From: Candidatus Zixiibacteriota bacterium
Lineage (GTDB): Bacteria > Zixibacteria > MSB-5A5 > SM1-73
Length of the DNA: 7,339 nt
Reading direction: 5' to 3'
Assembly (NCBI GenBank): GCA_023127875.1
Contig: JAGMFA010000102.1
Coordinates: 1-7,339 of the forward strand
Numbering within the stretch: position 1 is the stretch's first letter; each line of letters starts with the position of its first letter. Both the position numbers and the translations under genes were made by a program. The notes beneath the pieces were generated by a model, which was not told the origin of the DNA, made no database searches, and worked only from the letters and a program-made list of their open reading frames with translations. This document shows positions 1 through 6,124 of the stretch, in pieces.

Positions 1-71
1 TATTTAACGCAACATTATTGGGACAGGGGGGTGAGGTATAAATAAAAACATTTGAGGAGAACAGGAATCAA

Positions 72-1964
72 ATGAAATTCAAAATTGGTTTGATCTTTTT
101 TATCCTTCTTTTCTCCATTGGATTAAGCCTTGCATATGGTGAGCCTGGCATACTTCTGGAAATCAGCGTGGAAGAAGGGATTCCCCATGACAGCGCCAGC
201 TTTGAGCTTATCGACCAAAGAGAAATAAGGCTTCTAAATGGAGTGGAGACCGCCTCCTTTCAAGCTAATTTCACCCTCTCCACAATTCCCACCGTGCTGG
301 ATAGTGAAAACGTTATATTGACCTTAAGCCTCATAACCTTACCTCCCAAGCCTCAGACGATTTTACGGGAAGTATTGGCGAAGAACAAGAAGACATTCTT
401 TTTGGATGAGGTGAAGGCGAAGCAGGGGAGGGTTTACAAGGTTTACTTGACTCCCAAAATAACGGAGGTAACAGAGCCAGAATGCGATCTGAACACTCTG
501 GACAAAGAGCGCGAGGATTGGGAAGAGCTTCCCAGCTCTCATTTTTTCTTTCGCTATATTCTGAACTCTTTAGCTGATCTACACTGGGCAAAGATTAAGG
601 GACATGCCGAGACCGAATACAGGCGCTTCCGGGAGACCTTCGGGTTTACCCGACCAGCCATGGATAGGATGGAGTATTTTCTCCTTCCCTGTCGAGCCAA
701 TGAAGTGGTTTGGGATGACCGATTTAATATCGGGCTGGATCCGGTGAGAAATAAAATCTATGCCATCTATAATCTCTTTGAAAGAAGCGTAGACTCGCCG
801 GGGGTGGGCTTCCTTCTGTTTTACCGATTATGGGGTTATGCTCCTCCCATGTTAGCGGAAGGTATAGGAGGTTATTTCTCCCTTTCACATCACTTCACCA
901 AAAAGCTTATCACCGCCAAGAGATGGGTTCCTTTAAAGACGCTTAAAATAACTAAAGATTACAGAAAACAACCTAAAGAAGTAGCTTTCTGGGAGTCCTG
1001 TTCATTCGTAAGATTTTTGGTGAAAACTTACCGTTTAGATAAATTCAAACTACTGTATGAAAATGCTACCGATCTCACCTTGGAGCAAACCATACAAGAG
1101 GTATACCAAAAGAATTTGGCTACCCTGGAAAAAGAATGGCTTTCCTTTCTTGAAGGATACCGAGACAGCATCACTGATTTTTACTATTTAGCCTCAATAA
1201 AGATGAATAATCGCCATTATGACGAAGCCGTAGAGCTGTATCGGGACATGTTGAGCTTATATGGAAGAGACCCGGGAATACTTCGCAGTATGGCTTATTT
1301 GTATTATCTTAAAGGGGATTACGATCAATCAGAAAAATTCTATCAGGAGGTGCTTTCTGGCGACACTTTGAACCTGGAATATCTTCATATCCTGGGGAAT
1401 ATAAAGGGTATCAAGGGGGAATACGATAAGGCAAAAAGCTACTACCAGAAGGTAATCTCTTTGGATTCAACCTATGTGGAAGCCTATGTCAGGCTGGCTA
1501 AATTAGAGATAGTTAACGGAGATTTTCTGTTTGCCAAGGAGTACTTTGAACAAATTCAGGCTTTGGAGACAAAAACTCAAGCCAAGGTGGAGATATATTC
1601 TGGTCTGGGGACTATCTATGAAAAGCTGGGAAAAATCCAAGAAGCTAAAGAAAGCTTCCAAAAAGCGCTTTTTTATGCCAGACGTTTCGTTGTCGAATAT
1701 TCAGACAGACCCATTCCTTATCTTAGATTAGGTGAATCATTTTTCAATGTGGGGGAGATAGATTCAGCCATAAACTTTTTCCAGATAGCAGAGTTTTTGG
1801 AAGACAGACCTTTGTATCGTAGCAGGGTGCTTTTAGCCTTGGGAAAGGCATATCAGAGAAAAAATGATGTATCGAAAGCGAAGTTGTATTTTCAGGAGGT
1901 TCTGAACCTCCCTTCGGGATTTGAGGAGAAAAAAAATGCGGAGAGGCTTTTGAAGTCCAGGTGA
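72..1964 (+). CDS. Exported TPR protein with a degenerate peptidase-MA-like (gluzincin) domain
   Basis: This 630-residue protein starts with a clear signal peptide: K2 and K4, a hydrophobic core at about residues 5-20, and likely cleavage after A21 (S-L-A). It is therefore probably periplasmic or cell-surface. Residues 25-150 are strand-rich and unassigned. Residues about 155-365 resemble the peptidase MA family: the helix-strand pattern, the P-x-x-L-x-E-G-x-x-x-Y-F motif (residues 259-269) and the family's typical end, in which a sleeve-like helix pair closes with L-E-K-E-W (352-356). The expected HExxH zinc motif about 10 residues earlier is absent; that stretch reads GFLLFYRLWGY (246-256), so catalysis is unlikely. 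Residues about 370-615 form roughly seven TPR units (for example 404-437, 438-471, 547-580, 582-615), suggesting a protein-protein scaffold. Possible ribosome sites are GAGGAG (54-59) and AGGA (63-66). The gene is firm; the inactive-peptidase reading is inference from motifs. Confidence 0.9.
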   Translation: MKFKIGLIFFILLFSIGLSLAYGEPGILLEISVEEGIPHDSASFELIDQREIRLLNGVETASFQANFTLSTIPTVLDSENVILTLSLITLPPKPQTILREVLAKNKKTFFLDEVKAKQGRVYKVYLTPKITEVTEPECDLNTLDKEREDWEELPSSHFFFRYILNSLADLHWAKIKGHAETEYRRFRETFGFTRPAMDRMEYFLLPCRANEVVWDDRFNIGLDPVRNKIYAIYNLFERSVDSPGVGFLLFYRLWGYAPPMLAEGIGGYFSLSHHFTKKLITAKRWVPLKTLKITKDYRKQPKEVAFWESCSFVRFLVKTYRLDKFKLLYENATDLTLEQTIQEVYQKNLATLEKEWLSFLEGYRDSITDFYYLASIKMNNRHYDEAVELYRDMLSLYGRDPGILRSMAYLYYLKGDYDQSEKFYQEVLSGDTLNLEYLHILGNIKGIKGEYDKAKSYYQKVISLDSTYVEAYVRLAKLEIVNGDFLFAKEYFEQIQALETKTQAKVEIYSGLGTIYEKLGKIQEAKESFQKALFYARRFVVEYSDRPIPYLRLGESFFNVGEIDSAINFFQIAEFLEDRPLYRSRVLLALGKAYQRKNDVSKAKLYFQEVLNLPSGFEEKKNAERLLKSR

Positions 1965-1981
1965 GCAATCGTGATCAAAAG

Positions 1982-2066
1982 GGATATGTATGTCCGAAAT
2001 GTCAGTATGGACTTTCGGACAAACTAATTAGTTGGATAGTCCCGCCAAAGTCGGGACATATCCGAC
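1982..2066. repeat. Nested inverted repeats between the TPR and VWA genes
   Basis: Several self-complementary arms nest here. GGATATGT (1982-1989) pairs with ACATATCC (2056-2063) and encloses the rest. Inside are a 9-bp stem TGTCCGAAA (1991-1999) with TTTCGGACA (2013-2021), a perfect 12-nt palindrome AACTAATTAGTT (2022-2033), and GTCCCG (2039-2044) with CGGGAC (2052-2057). An alternative fold extends the last hairpin outward through GGATA (2034-2038) and TATCC (2059-2063), with a one-base bulge, so folds compete. No T-run follows, so it is not a typical intrinsic terminator. It could be a structured mRNA segment, an intergenic repeat or an mRNA-processing site. Confidence 0.6.
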
Positions 2067-2111
2067 CTACAACCTATAATCAAAATGGTGAATTGAGAAC
2101 GAGAAATTAAT

Positions 2112-2164
2112 CCTCTCTCCCTATCCCCCTCTCCATGAAATGGAGAGGGGGATAGGGAGAGAGG
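2112..2164. repeat. Perfect 25-bp palindromic repeat with 3-nt loop
   Basis: The left arm (2112-2136, CT-rich) is the exact reverse complement of the right arm (2140-2164, GA-rich), with GAA as the loop. Such C-T-rich, A-G-rich palindromes are typical of dispersed intergenic repeats (REP- or MITE-like). A truncated, near-identical left arm lies at 7297-7320. The right arm contains GAGAGG (2159-2164), the only Shine-Dalgarno-like sequence before the VWA gene, so the hairpin would hide it in RNA. No transposase is present. Being dispersed is inferred from only two copies within this window. Confidence 0.85.
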
Positions 2165-2182
2165 TAAATAAGTGATTTGCTT

Positions 2183-4321
2183 ATGTTCAATTTTTTGAAT
2201 CCTATCATACTTTTTGCGGCAGGAGCGGCGGTCCTGCTTCCCCTTCTGATTCACATATTTAACCGACAGAAGGTAAAAAAGATCTCCTTCAGCTCTCTTC
2301 TGTTTTTGAGATCTCTGGAGAAGACCCGGATGAGAAGGGTGAAGATTATGGAGTATCTTCTGCTTATAATCCGCACTCTGATTATTCTCTTGGTGATTGC
2401 CGCCTTTGCTCGACCAGCCATAAGGGGAGGCTTTGCCACAAAGGTAGGAGCACATGCTAAGACCTCAATAGTGATACTTTTGGATAATTCTTACAGCATG
2501 GGTTACGAGACCAAAGATGGACCGGTCTTTGGGCTGGCGAAAAAGAGAGCGGAAAAAATACTTGGTCAGCTCGAGGAAGGCGATGAAGCCAGCCTGGTTT
2601 TGTTTGCCTCCCAACCAGTGCTTTTAAATCCTCAACCGACCTATGATTTCAAGAACCTGATAAGTTCTTTAGATGAAGAGGCCACTCTTTCGGCTGAAAA
2701 AACCGATGTGGGTGAGGCTTTGAAGATAGCCTACCAGATTCTAAAGAATTCCAAGAATCTAAACCAGGAGATTTATCTTGTCACCGATATGGAAGGATCC
2801 GGATGGTCCTCCCTCCATCCAGGTGTTCTTTCCTCTGAAAGCAAAAAAGAAAAGCTCTATCTGGTGGATGTTTCGCCTGTGGAAAAGGAGAACCTATGCG
2901 TAGAGGAGATAAACTTCGGCAATCAGTTGATAGAGAAAGGAAAGCCTTTTCAGATCACAGTTAGGATCGCCAATTTTACTTACCAGCCAGTAAAAGACCT
3001 TCTGGTGGGGCTTTATCTGGATGGAAAGAGGGTGAGTCAGACTGATGTAGATATTGGGAAAGGTGAAAAGGTGACGGTTAAGTTTATGCCAACCGTGGAG
3101 GAGGCAGGAATTCACACCGGGTTCTTTGAGCTGACCGATGACGATCTTTTGATAGATAATCGCAGGTTTTTTGCCTTCAAGATCCCGGAGAAGATCAAAA
3201 TCCTTTTGGTTGGAGAAAACCAAAGGGACACCCGACATTTGAATTTAAGCCTAAATCCTCTGAATAAGAGTGATACCAACAAGGAGGTTACCCGGATAAA
3301 CAAAAACTCCTTGTCGGGGATCGATTTCAACCAGTATCAGGTGGTCATCCTCTCCAATCTCTCCCGATTGACTGACGTTCAGCTCACCAATCTGGAAAGA
3401 TTCGTCCAGAGAGGAGGGGGAGTATTTTTCATTCTGGGAGATAACATTGATCCTGAATTTTATTCTAAACAGATTACCAAAAGATTCTTCAATCTAAACC
3501 TGAAAGCACCGCTTACCCCCACCAAGAACGTAAGAGGATTTTTTAACTTTGAGAAGATAGATGTGGAGCATCCCATTTTTCAGGTCTATCGAAATGTCGA
3601 AAAAGAAAAGCTCCCCTTGATAAAGTTTTTCTCAATTTTTGAGTTGCCGGAAAGCCCGGATGTGAAAGCCATCGTTCGTTTCAATCTGGGAAAGCCGGCA
3701 CTCATAGAAAGAAGCTTTGGGGCGGGTAAAGTTTTGCTCATGGCAACATCAGTGGAGGAGGGTCAGGGTGATCTGGTGGTCCATCCCTTCTTTGTTCCGC
3801 TGATCAACCGGTCGGTGGAGTATCTTGCCTCTGATCTTTCCAGATTGGATGAGGATATCCTGGTAGGATCAAAGGTCACCAGGGAACTTCCCCTTGATTT
3901 GGCTGGAAGGGAAATAGAACTGTTCGATCCAGAGATGAGAAAGATAGCTTTACAGCCATCATTTCAAACAGGTAAGCTCGTCCTGAGGATAGATGATACA
4001 TACTTACCCGGGATATACAATATACGTGCTTCGACTTCTTTGTCCTCCACAGGAGAGGTGGTGGATCGATTTGCGGTCAACCTAGACCCCAAAGATTCCG
4101 ATCCCCAAAAGATCGAAATATCCGAAGTTAAGAAGAAATTAGAAGGTATTTCCTTTTCTTACATCAATCCTCAGGATGACATAGAGAAATCGATCCTGCA
4201 ATCCCGCTATGGCAAAGAGCTCTGGAAGACATTTTTGTGGATAGCCTTTGGTCTTTTGGCTCTGGAGATGTTTCTGGCAAGGAGCAGAAAGAAGGATATG
4301 GTAAAGGAAGAAAAGACTTAA
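2183..4321 (+). CDS. BatA-type VWA domain membrane protein with GATase-like C-terminal region
   Basis: The 712-residue product begins with the BatA N-terminal signature: F-L-N-P (residues 4-7), a first membrane helix (about 7-25), a basic loop with F-S-S-L and F-L-R-S-L, and a second helix (about 57-77) ending A-R-P. A VWA domain follows (about 94-235) with a complete metal-binding MIDAS site: D101-x-S103-x-S105, T174 and D202. Residues 240-325 look like an Ig-like (CARDB-type) module. Residues about 337-545 resemble a class I glutamine-amidotransferase-like fold (G-G-G-V-F-F-I-L-G-D at 411-420) without a visible catalytic cysteine. A third helix (about 684-699) and a basic tail end the protein. 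It is much longer than classical BatA (about 330 residues). ATG at 2183 is preferred because it places F-L-N-P right at the N-terminus; an in-frame TTG at 2177 would add two residues. Relatives act in Bat/MoxR-type loci linked to envelope stress or complex assembly; the role here is inferred. Confidence 0.93.
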   Translation: MFNFLNPIILFAAGAAVLLPLLIHIFNRQKVKKISFSSLLFLRSLEKTRMRRVKIMEYLLLIIRTLIILLVIAAFARPAIRGGFATKVGAHAKTSIVILLDNSYSMGYETKDGPVFGLAKKRAEKILGQLEEGDEASLVLFASQPVLLNPQPTYDFKNLISSLDEEATLSAEKTDVGEALKIAYQILKNSKNLNQEIYLVTDMEGSGWSSLHPGVLSSESKKEKLYLVDVSPVEKENLCVEEINFGNQLIEKGKPFQITVRIANFTYQPVKDLLVGLYLDGKRVSQTDVDIGKGEKVTVKFMPTVEEAGIHTGFFELTDDDLLIDNRRFFAFKIPEKIKILLVGENQRDTRHLNLSLNPLNKSDTNKEVTRINKNSLSGIDFNQYQVVILSNLSRLTDVQLTNLERFVQRGGGVFFILGDNIDPEFYSKQITKRFFNLNLKAPLTPTKNVRGFFNFEKIDVEHPIFQVYRNVEKEKLPLIKFFSIFELPESPDVKAIVRFNLGKPALIERSFGAGKVLLMATSVEEGQGDLVVHPFFVPLINRSVEYLASDLSRLDEDILVGSKVTRELPLDLAGREIELFDPEMRKIALQPSFQTGKLVLRIDDTYLPGIYNIRASTSLSSTGEVVDRFAVNLDPKDSDPQKIEISEVKKKLEGISFSYINPQDDIEKSILQSRYGKELWKTFLWIAFGLLALEMFLARSRKKDMVKEEKT

Positions 4322-4350
4322 AGAATTTGGAGTATCAAGCTTTAGTTTTC

Positions 4351-4437
4351 GTGCCTGTCCGCAGGATCTTGAGATCGGGTTCCCAGACCCGACAGGGAAC
4401 CGCATGCTTCCCGCCAGGTCGGGGACCTGGCGGGCAC
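4351..4437. repeat. GC-rich cluster of hairpins after the VWA gene
   Basis: This GC-rich island in AT-rich surroundings begins 30 nt after the VWA stop codon. It contains in order: CCTG (4354-4357) with CAGG (4362-4365); GATCT with AGATC (4365-4376); TCGGGT (4375-4380) with ACCCGA (4387-4392), which competes with GGTTCCC (4378-4384) and GGGAACC (4395-4401); and a perfect 11-bp stem, CCCGCCAGGTC (4410-4420) with GACCTGGCGGG (4424-4434), loop GGG. The outer ends GTGCC (4351-4355) and GGCAC (4433-4437) also pair. No T-run follows, so it is not a standard intrinsic terminator, although it may protect the 3' end of the message. It is most likely a dispersed structured repeat. Confidence 0.7.
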
Positions 4438-4844
4438 TCTAAGGTTAAGAGAACCCTGAAGATTATCGTTTTTTACTTGAAAAACTATAATTCCTCCCTT
4501 TCTACAAAATATTTCATATTTTACCTCTGTCAATTTAGATTTTCCTGAAATTTGTATCGATCCTGTAAACGAATTCCAATCATTTGCACTAACTTGCATA
4601 GAAAAGGGAGGTTTTGATTTATAAAAAAGCTCGCAAAAGATGTTTGGGTGTCTCTTCAGTATACCCAATTCGGGTTATTTGTCACTGTGGTAAGTCCTCT
4701 GATGTCAATCTACTATCTTAATTCCCTATGCTCTAACGAGACGTCTTGCTCACGGTATGAAGGTTCAATCTTTTTCGAAAGATGACAAAGTTATGATCAT
4801 GTCAATCTCCATATAGCCTGAAGGCATACATTTTGCAACACTTG
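4438..4844. other. Non-coding stretch without a recognised gene
   Basis: No reading frame here has a credible start, ribosome site and protein-like composition. Only short self-complementary bits are visible, such as ACCC-GGGT near 4665-4677 and GCCT-AGGC at 4816-4825. No tRNA cloverleaf or known riboswitch consensus was recognised. Part of it may be the upstream control region of the small secreted protein gene. Confidence 0.5.
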
Positions 4845-4876
4845 TTGAGAAATTGTATGTGTAGAACTTAAATTTG
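4845..4876 (+). promoter_or_regulatory. Possible promoter of the small secreted protein gene
   Basis: TTGAGA (4845-4850, 5 of 6 to the sigma-70 -35 box) is followed after 17 nt by TTAAAT (4868-4873, 4 of 6 to the -10 box). The same place also reads TAAATTTG (4869-4876), an exact match to the TAnnTTTG -7 element known from Bacteroidetes, with a TTG about 21 nt upstream. Either reading puts the transcript start near 4880-4885, giving a leader of about 80-85 nt. It is motif-based only. Confidence 0.35.
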
Positions 4877-4882
4877 AAAATA

Positions 4883-4893
4883 AGAAGGAGGTG
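4883..4893 (+). promoter_or_regulatory. Orphan strong Shine-Dalgarno-like sequence in the leader
   Basis: AGAAGGAGGTG is close to a perfect match to the 16S anti-Shine-Dalgarno, yet no ATG, GTG or TTG start lies at a proper distance after it. It sits near the predicted 5' end of the transcript, about 70 nt before the real ribosome site at 4952-4958. In Bacillus, such 5'-end sites (cry3A STAB-SD) bind ribosomes and stabilise mRNA; a similar role here is inference. Confidence 0.35.
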
Positions 4894-4965
4894 AGATCTT
4901 TCGGATAAAAAACATTTCGTCATTGAGGGTGTTGTAACAAAACCTAAGAGGAAAGGAGTTAAAAA

Positions 4966-5511
4966 ATGAAACGCACAATTAAGTTGACTTTGGCTTTTGT
5001 TTTGATCACGGTCCTTTTTGTATGGACTGTTCCCATGAAAAGTTGGGCCTGTCATATCAATGTCGACGGCTGGATGAGTGATACTGAAGGATGTCCCATC
5101 CCGAACAACACTTTCAACTTAGTGGTTAAGAAAAATGGCATCATCACTTCTACCAATCCTGGTGGTTTTTTCTATAATATTGAAGTCTCCACGCTGGATT
5201 GGGCTTTGAATTCCCTCACCATTTCAGCTTTGATTCCGCCTGAGTTTAACCTGCATAGTGGCAAACCTGTGAAGGTGTTTTTGAATGGCACCCAGATTTA
5301 CAACGGATCTGATGTTTCCCATACTCTTACTGCTATTCCCGCTAATAGCGTTGTGACCATGCGGGTTCATTTGAAATATGGGCTTATTCGGAGTCCGATT
5401 AGCCCTCCTTACCCAAAGACTTATATTTTCGATGCCGCTTTCAGCCTTGACCCTGCTTATTATGGTGTAATGGGAACAGCCCAGGCCACACTAACCGCGG
5501 TACTGCGTTAA
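4966..5511 (+). CDS. Small secreted protein of unknown function
   Basis: The 181-residue product is not recognised as a known family. It has a classical signal peptide: K2, R3 and K6, a hydrophobic core at about 8-22, and probable cleavage after A28 (S-W-A). C29 becomes the first mature residue, but the preceding K-S-W-A does not fit a lipobox, so type I cleavage is favoured. The mature part, about 153 residues, lacks further membrane segments and is rich in alternating hydrophobic residues, T, N and G, typical of a beta-sandwich. C29 and C43 could form a disulfide. A near-ideal ribosome site, AAAGGAG (4952-4958), lies 7 nt before the ATG. With a possible promoter upstream and an intrinsic terminator 47 nt downstream, it looks like a single-gene unit that may be strongly expressed, perhaps a surface or extracellular structural protein; that role is inference. 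Confidence 0.88.
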   Translation: MKRTIKLTLAFVLITVLFVWTVPMKSWACHINVDGWMSDTEGCPIPNNTFNLVVKKNGIITSTNPGGFFYNIEVSTLDWALNSLTISALIPPEFNLHSGKPVKVFLNGTQIYNGSDVSHTLTAIPANSVVTMRVHLKYGLIRSPISPPYPKTYIFDAAFSLDPAYYGVMGTAQATLTAVLR

Positions 5512-5558
5512 CGGGTGGAAAAAAATCTCCTTCCGTCCAATAGAGGCACAGAATTTAT

Positions 5559-5600
5559 AAGAGCCTGTTGCTCTCAGGAGCAAACAGGCTCTTTTATTTC
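5559..5600 (+). terminator. Rho-independent terminator of the small secreted protein gene
   Basis: AAGAGCCTGTT plus GCTC (5559-5573) pairs with GAGC plus AACAGGCTCTT (5578-5593), with loop TCAG and one bulged A in the 3' arm. This 15-bp stem is followed by TTTTATTTC, with the T-run starting inside the 3' arm. Its place 47 nt after the stop codon, and before the convergent pyrD, fits termination of the upstream gene. Confidence 0.88.
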
Positions 5601-5633
5601 TAAAGGTTTTTCCTCTTTTAATATGTTTACACA

Positions 5634-5810
5634 ATGAGAGGGTTGTTTGAATATCTGATCGCGTTCGGACAGGGGTTGCACCCACAAGTGTCCCCAAGAT
5701 TCTCTTATGTGTTTCAATAGCTTATCTCCACTGTTGGTCACGGATTCACCGTGAACGGATACCTTGTCTGTGAGGTTGAGGAAAATGGTAAAGGCTTCTT
5801 CCTGATCCCG
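5634..5810 (+). pseudogene. Possible relic of a coding sequence with an in-frame stop
   Basis: One frame reads from ATG (5634) for 28 codons to TAG (5718-5720). The same frame continues with protein-like sequence, including HGFTVNGYLVCEVEENGKGF, up to about 5806, where the GC-rich hairpins begin and the translation becomes arginine- and proline-rich. No ribosome site precedes the ATG. Frame agreement on both sides of the stop and the plausible composition suggest a decayed gene fragment cut by the hairpin element, but chance is quite possible. No family is recognised. Confidence 0.2.
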
Positions 5811-5860
5811 CCCAGACGGGCTCAGACGAGCCCCCGTCTGGGGGCGTCCGTCTGGACGCC
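5811..5860. repeat. Two adjacent GC-rich hairpins
   Basis: The first hairpin pairs CCCAGAC (5811-5817) with GTCTGGG (5836-5842) and GGGCTC (5818-5823) with GAGCCC (5828-5833), with loop AGAC and a two-base bulge (5834-5835). The second follows directly: GGCGTCC (5843-5849) with GGACGCC (5854-5860), loop GTCT. A further GC-rich tail runs to about 5918. No T-run follows. In GC content and architecture it resembles the cluster at 4351-4437, so both may be structured intergenic repeats; sequence identity between them is limited. Confidence 0.65.
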
Positions 5861-6124
5861 TTTGGCAGGAGACGAAGCGCGGAGTGGAAAACAGACCGAA
5901 GGGCGAAGTCGAATCGTAAAATGGAGATAGGGGGTGAGGTCATGATTCCTCAAATTCTCTTTCCGATATAAAAAAGTTGAACGTCGTAGGCAAAGGAGAA
6001 TCAATAACAGACGTGTTCTTCTCCAAAAGAGTTTCTTTTGCCTGCGCTTATCTTTGCATTAGAGGCAATTTGGAAGTCGGGATGATTTACAGTGAGAAGT
6101 TTTGATCCAATAGAAAGAAAAAGT
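5861..6124. other. Non-coding DNA between the hairpins and pyrD, with an interrupted inverted repeat
   Basis: No credible gene is present. AGGCAAAGGAGAA (5988-6000) is complementary to two separated blocks downstream, TTCTCC (6019-6024) and TTTGCCT (6037-6043), as if 12 nt had been inserted into the 3' arm. A CT-rich stretch on the - strand (5922-5940) resembles the palindromic repeat arm at 2112-2136. Just after the pyrD stop, the - strand has a T-rich run (ACTTTTTCTTTC), but no strong stem precedes it, so termination of pyrD is uncertain. Confidence 0.45.

Noticed and set aside
2024..2455. A - strand frame of 143 codons overlapping the start of the VWA gene
   Set aside because: It reads through the perfect palindrome and the antisense of the conserved BatA N-terminus, so it is a shadow.
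4342..4668. A - strand frame of 108 codons across the VWA gene's downstream region
   Set aside because: About a third of it is the GC-rich hairpin island read through, giving arginine-, serine- and proline-rich sequence, and no ribosome site precedes its start.
4896..4937. A possible leader peptide after the orphan Shine-Dalgarno
   Set aside because: The frame would have to start at ATC, ATA or ATT; no ordinary start codon is at a suitable distance.
4966..5511. Lipoprotein reading of the small secreted protein (C29)
   Set aside because: Residues before C29 are K-S-W-A, with W at -2 and no L at -3, which does not fit a lipobox; type I signal cleavage fits better.
5746..5943. A - strand frame of 65 codons over the second hairpin island
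   Set aside because: It mostly translates the hairpins and has the biased composition of such DNA; it lacks a family signature.
5942..5971. A 9-residue open frame after GGGGGTGAGGT
   Set aside because: The purine-rich run lies only one base from the ATG, too close for a ribosome site, and the run is probably part of the CT-rich repeat family.
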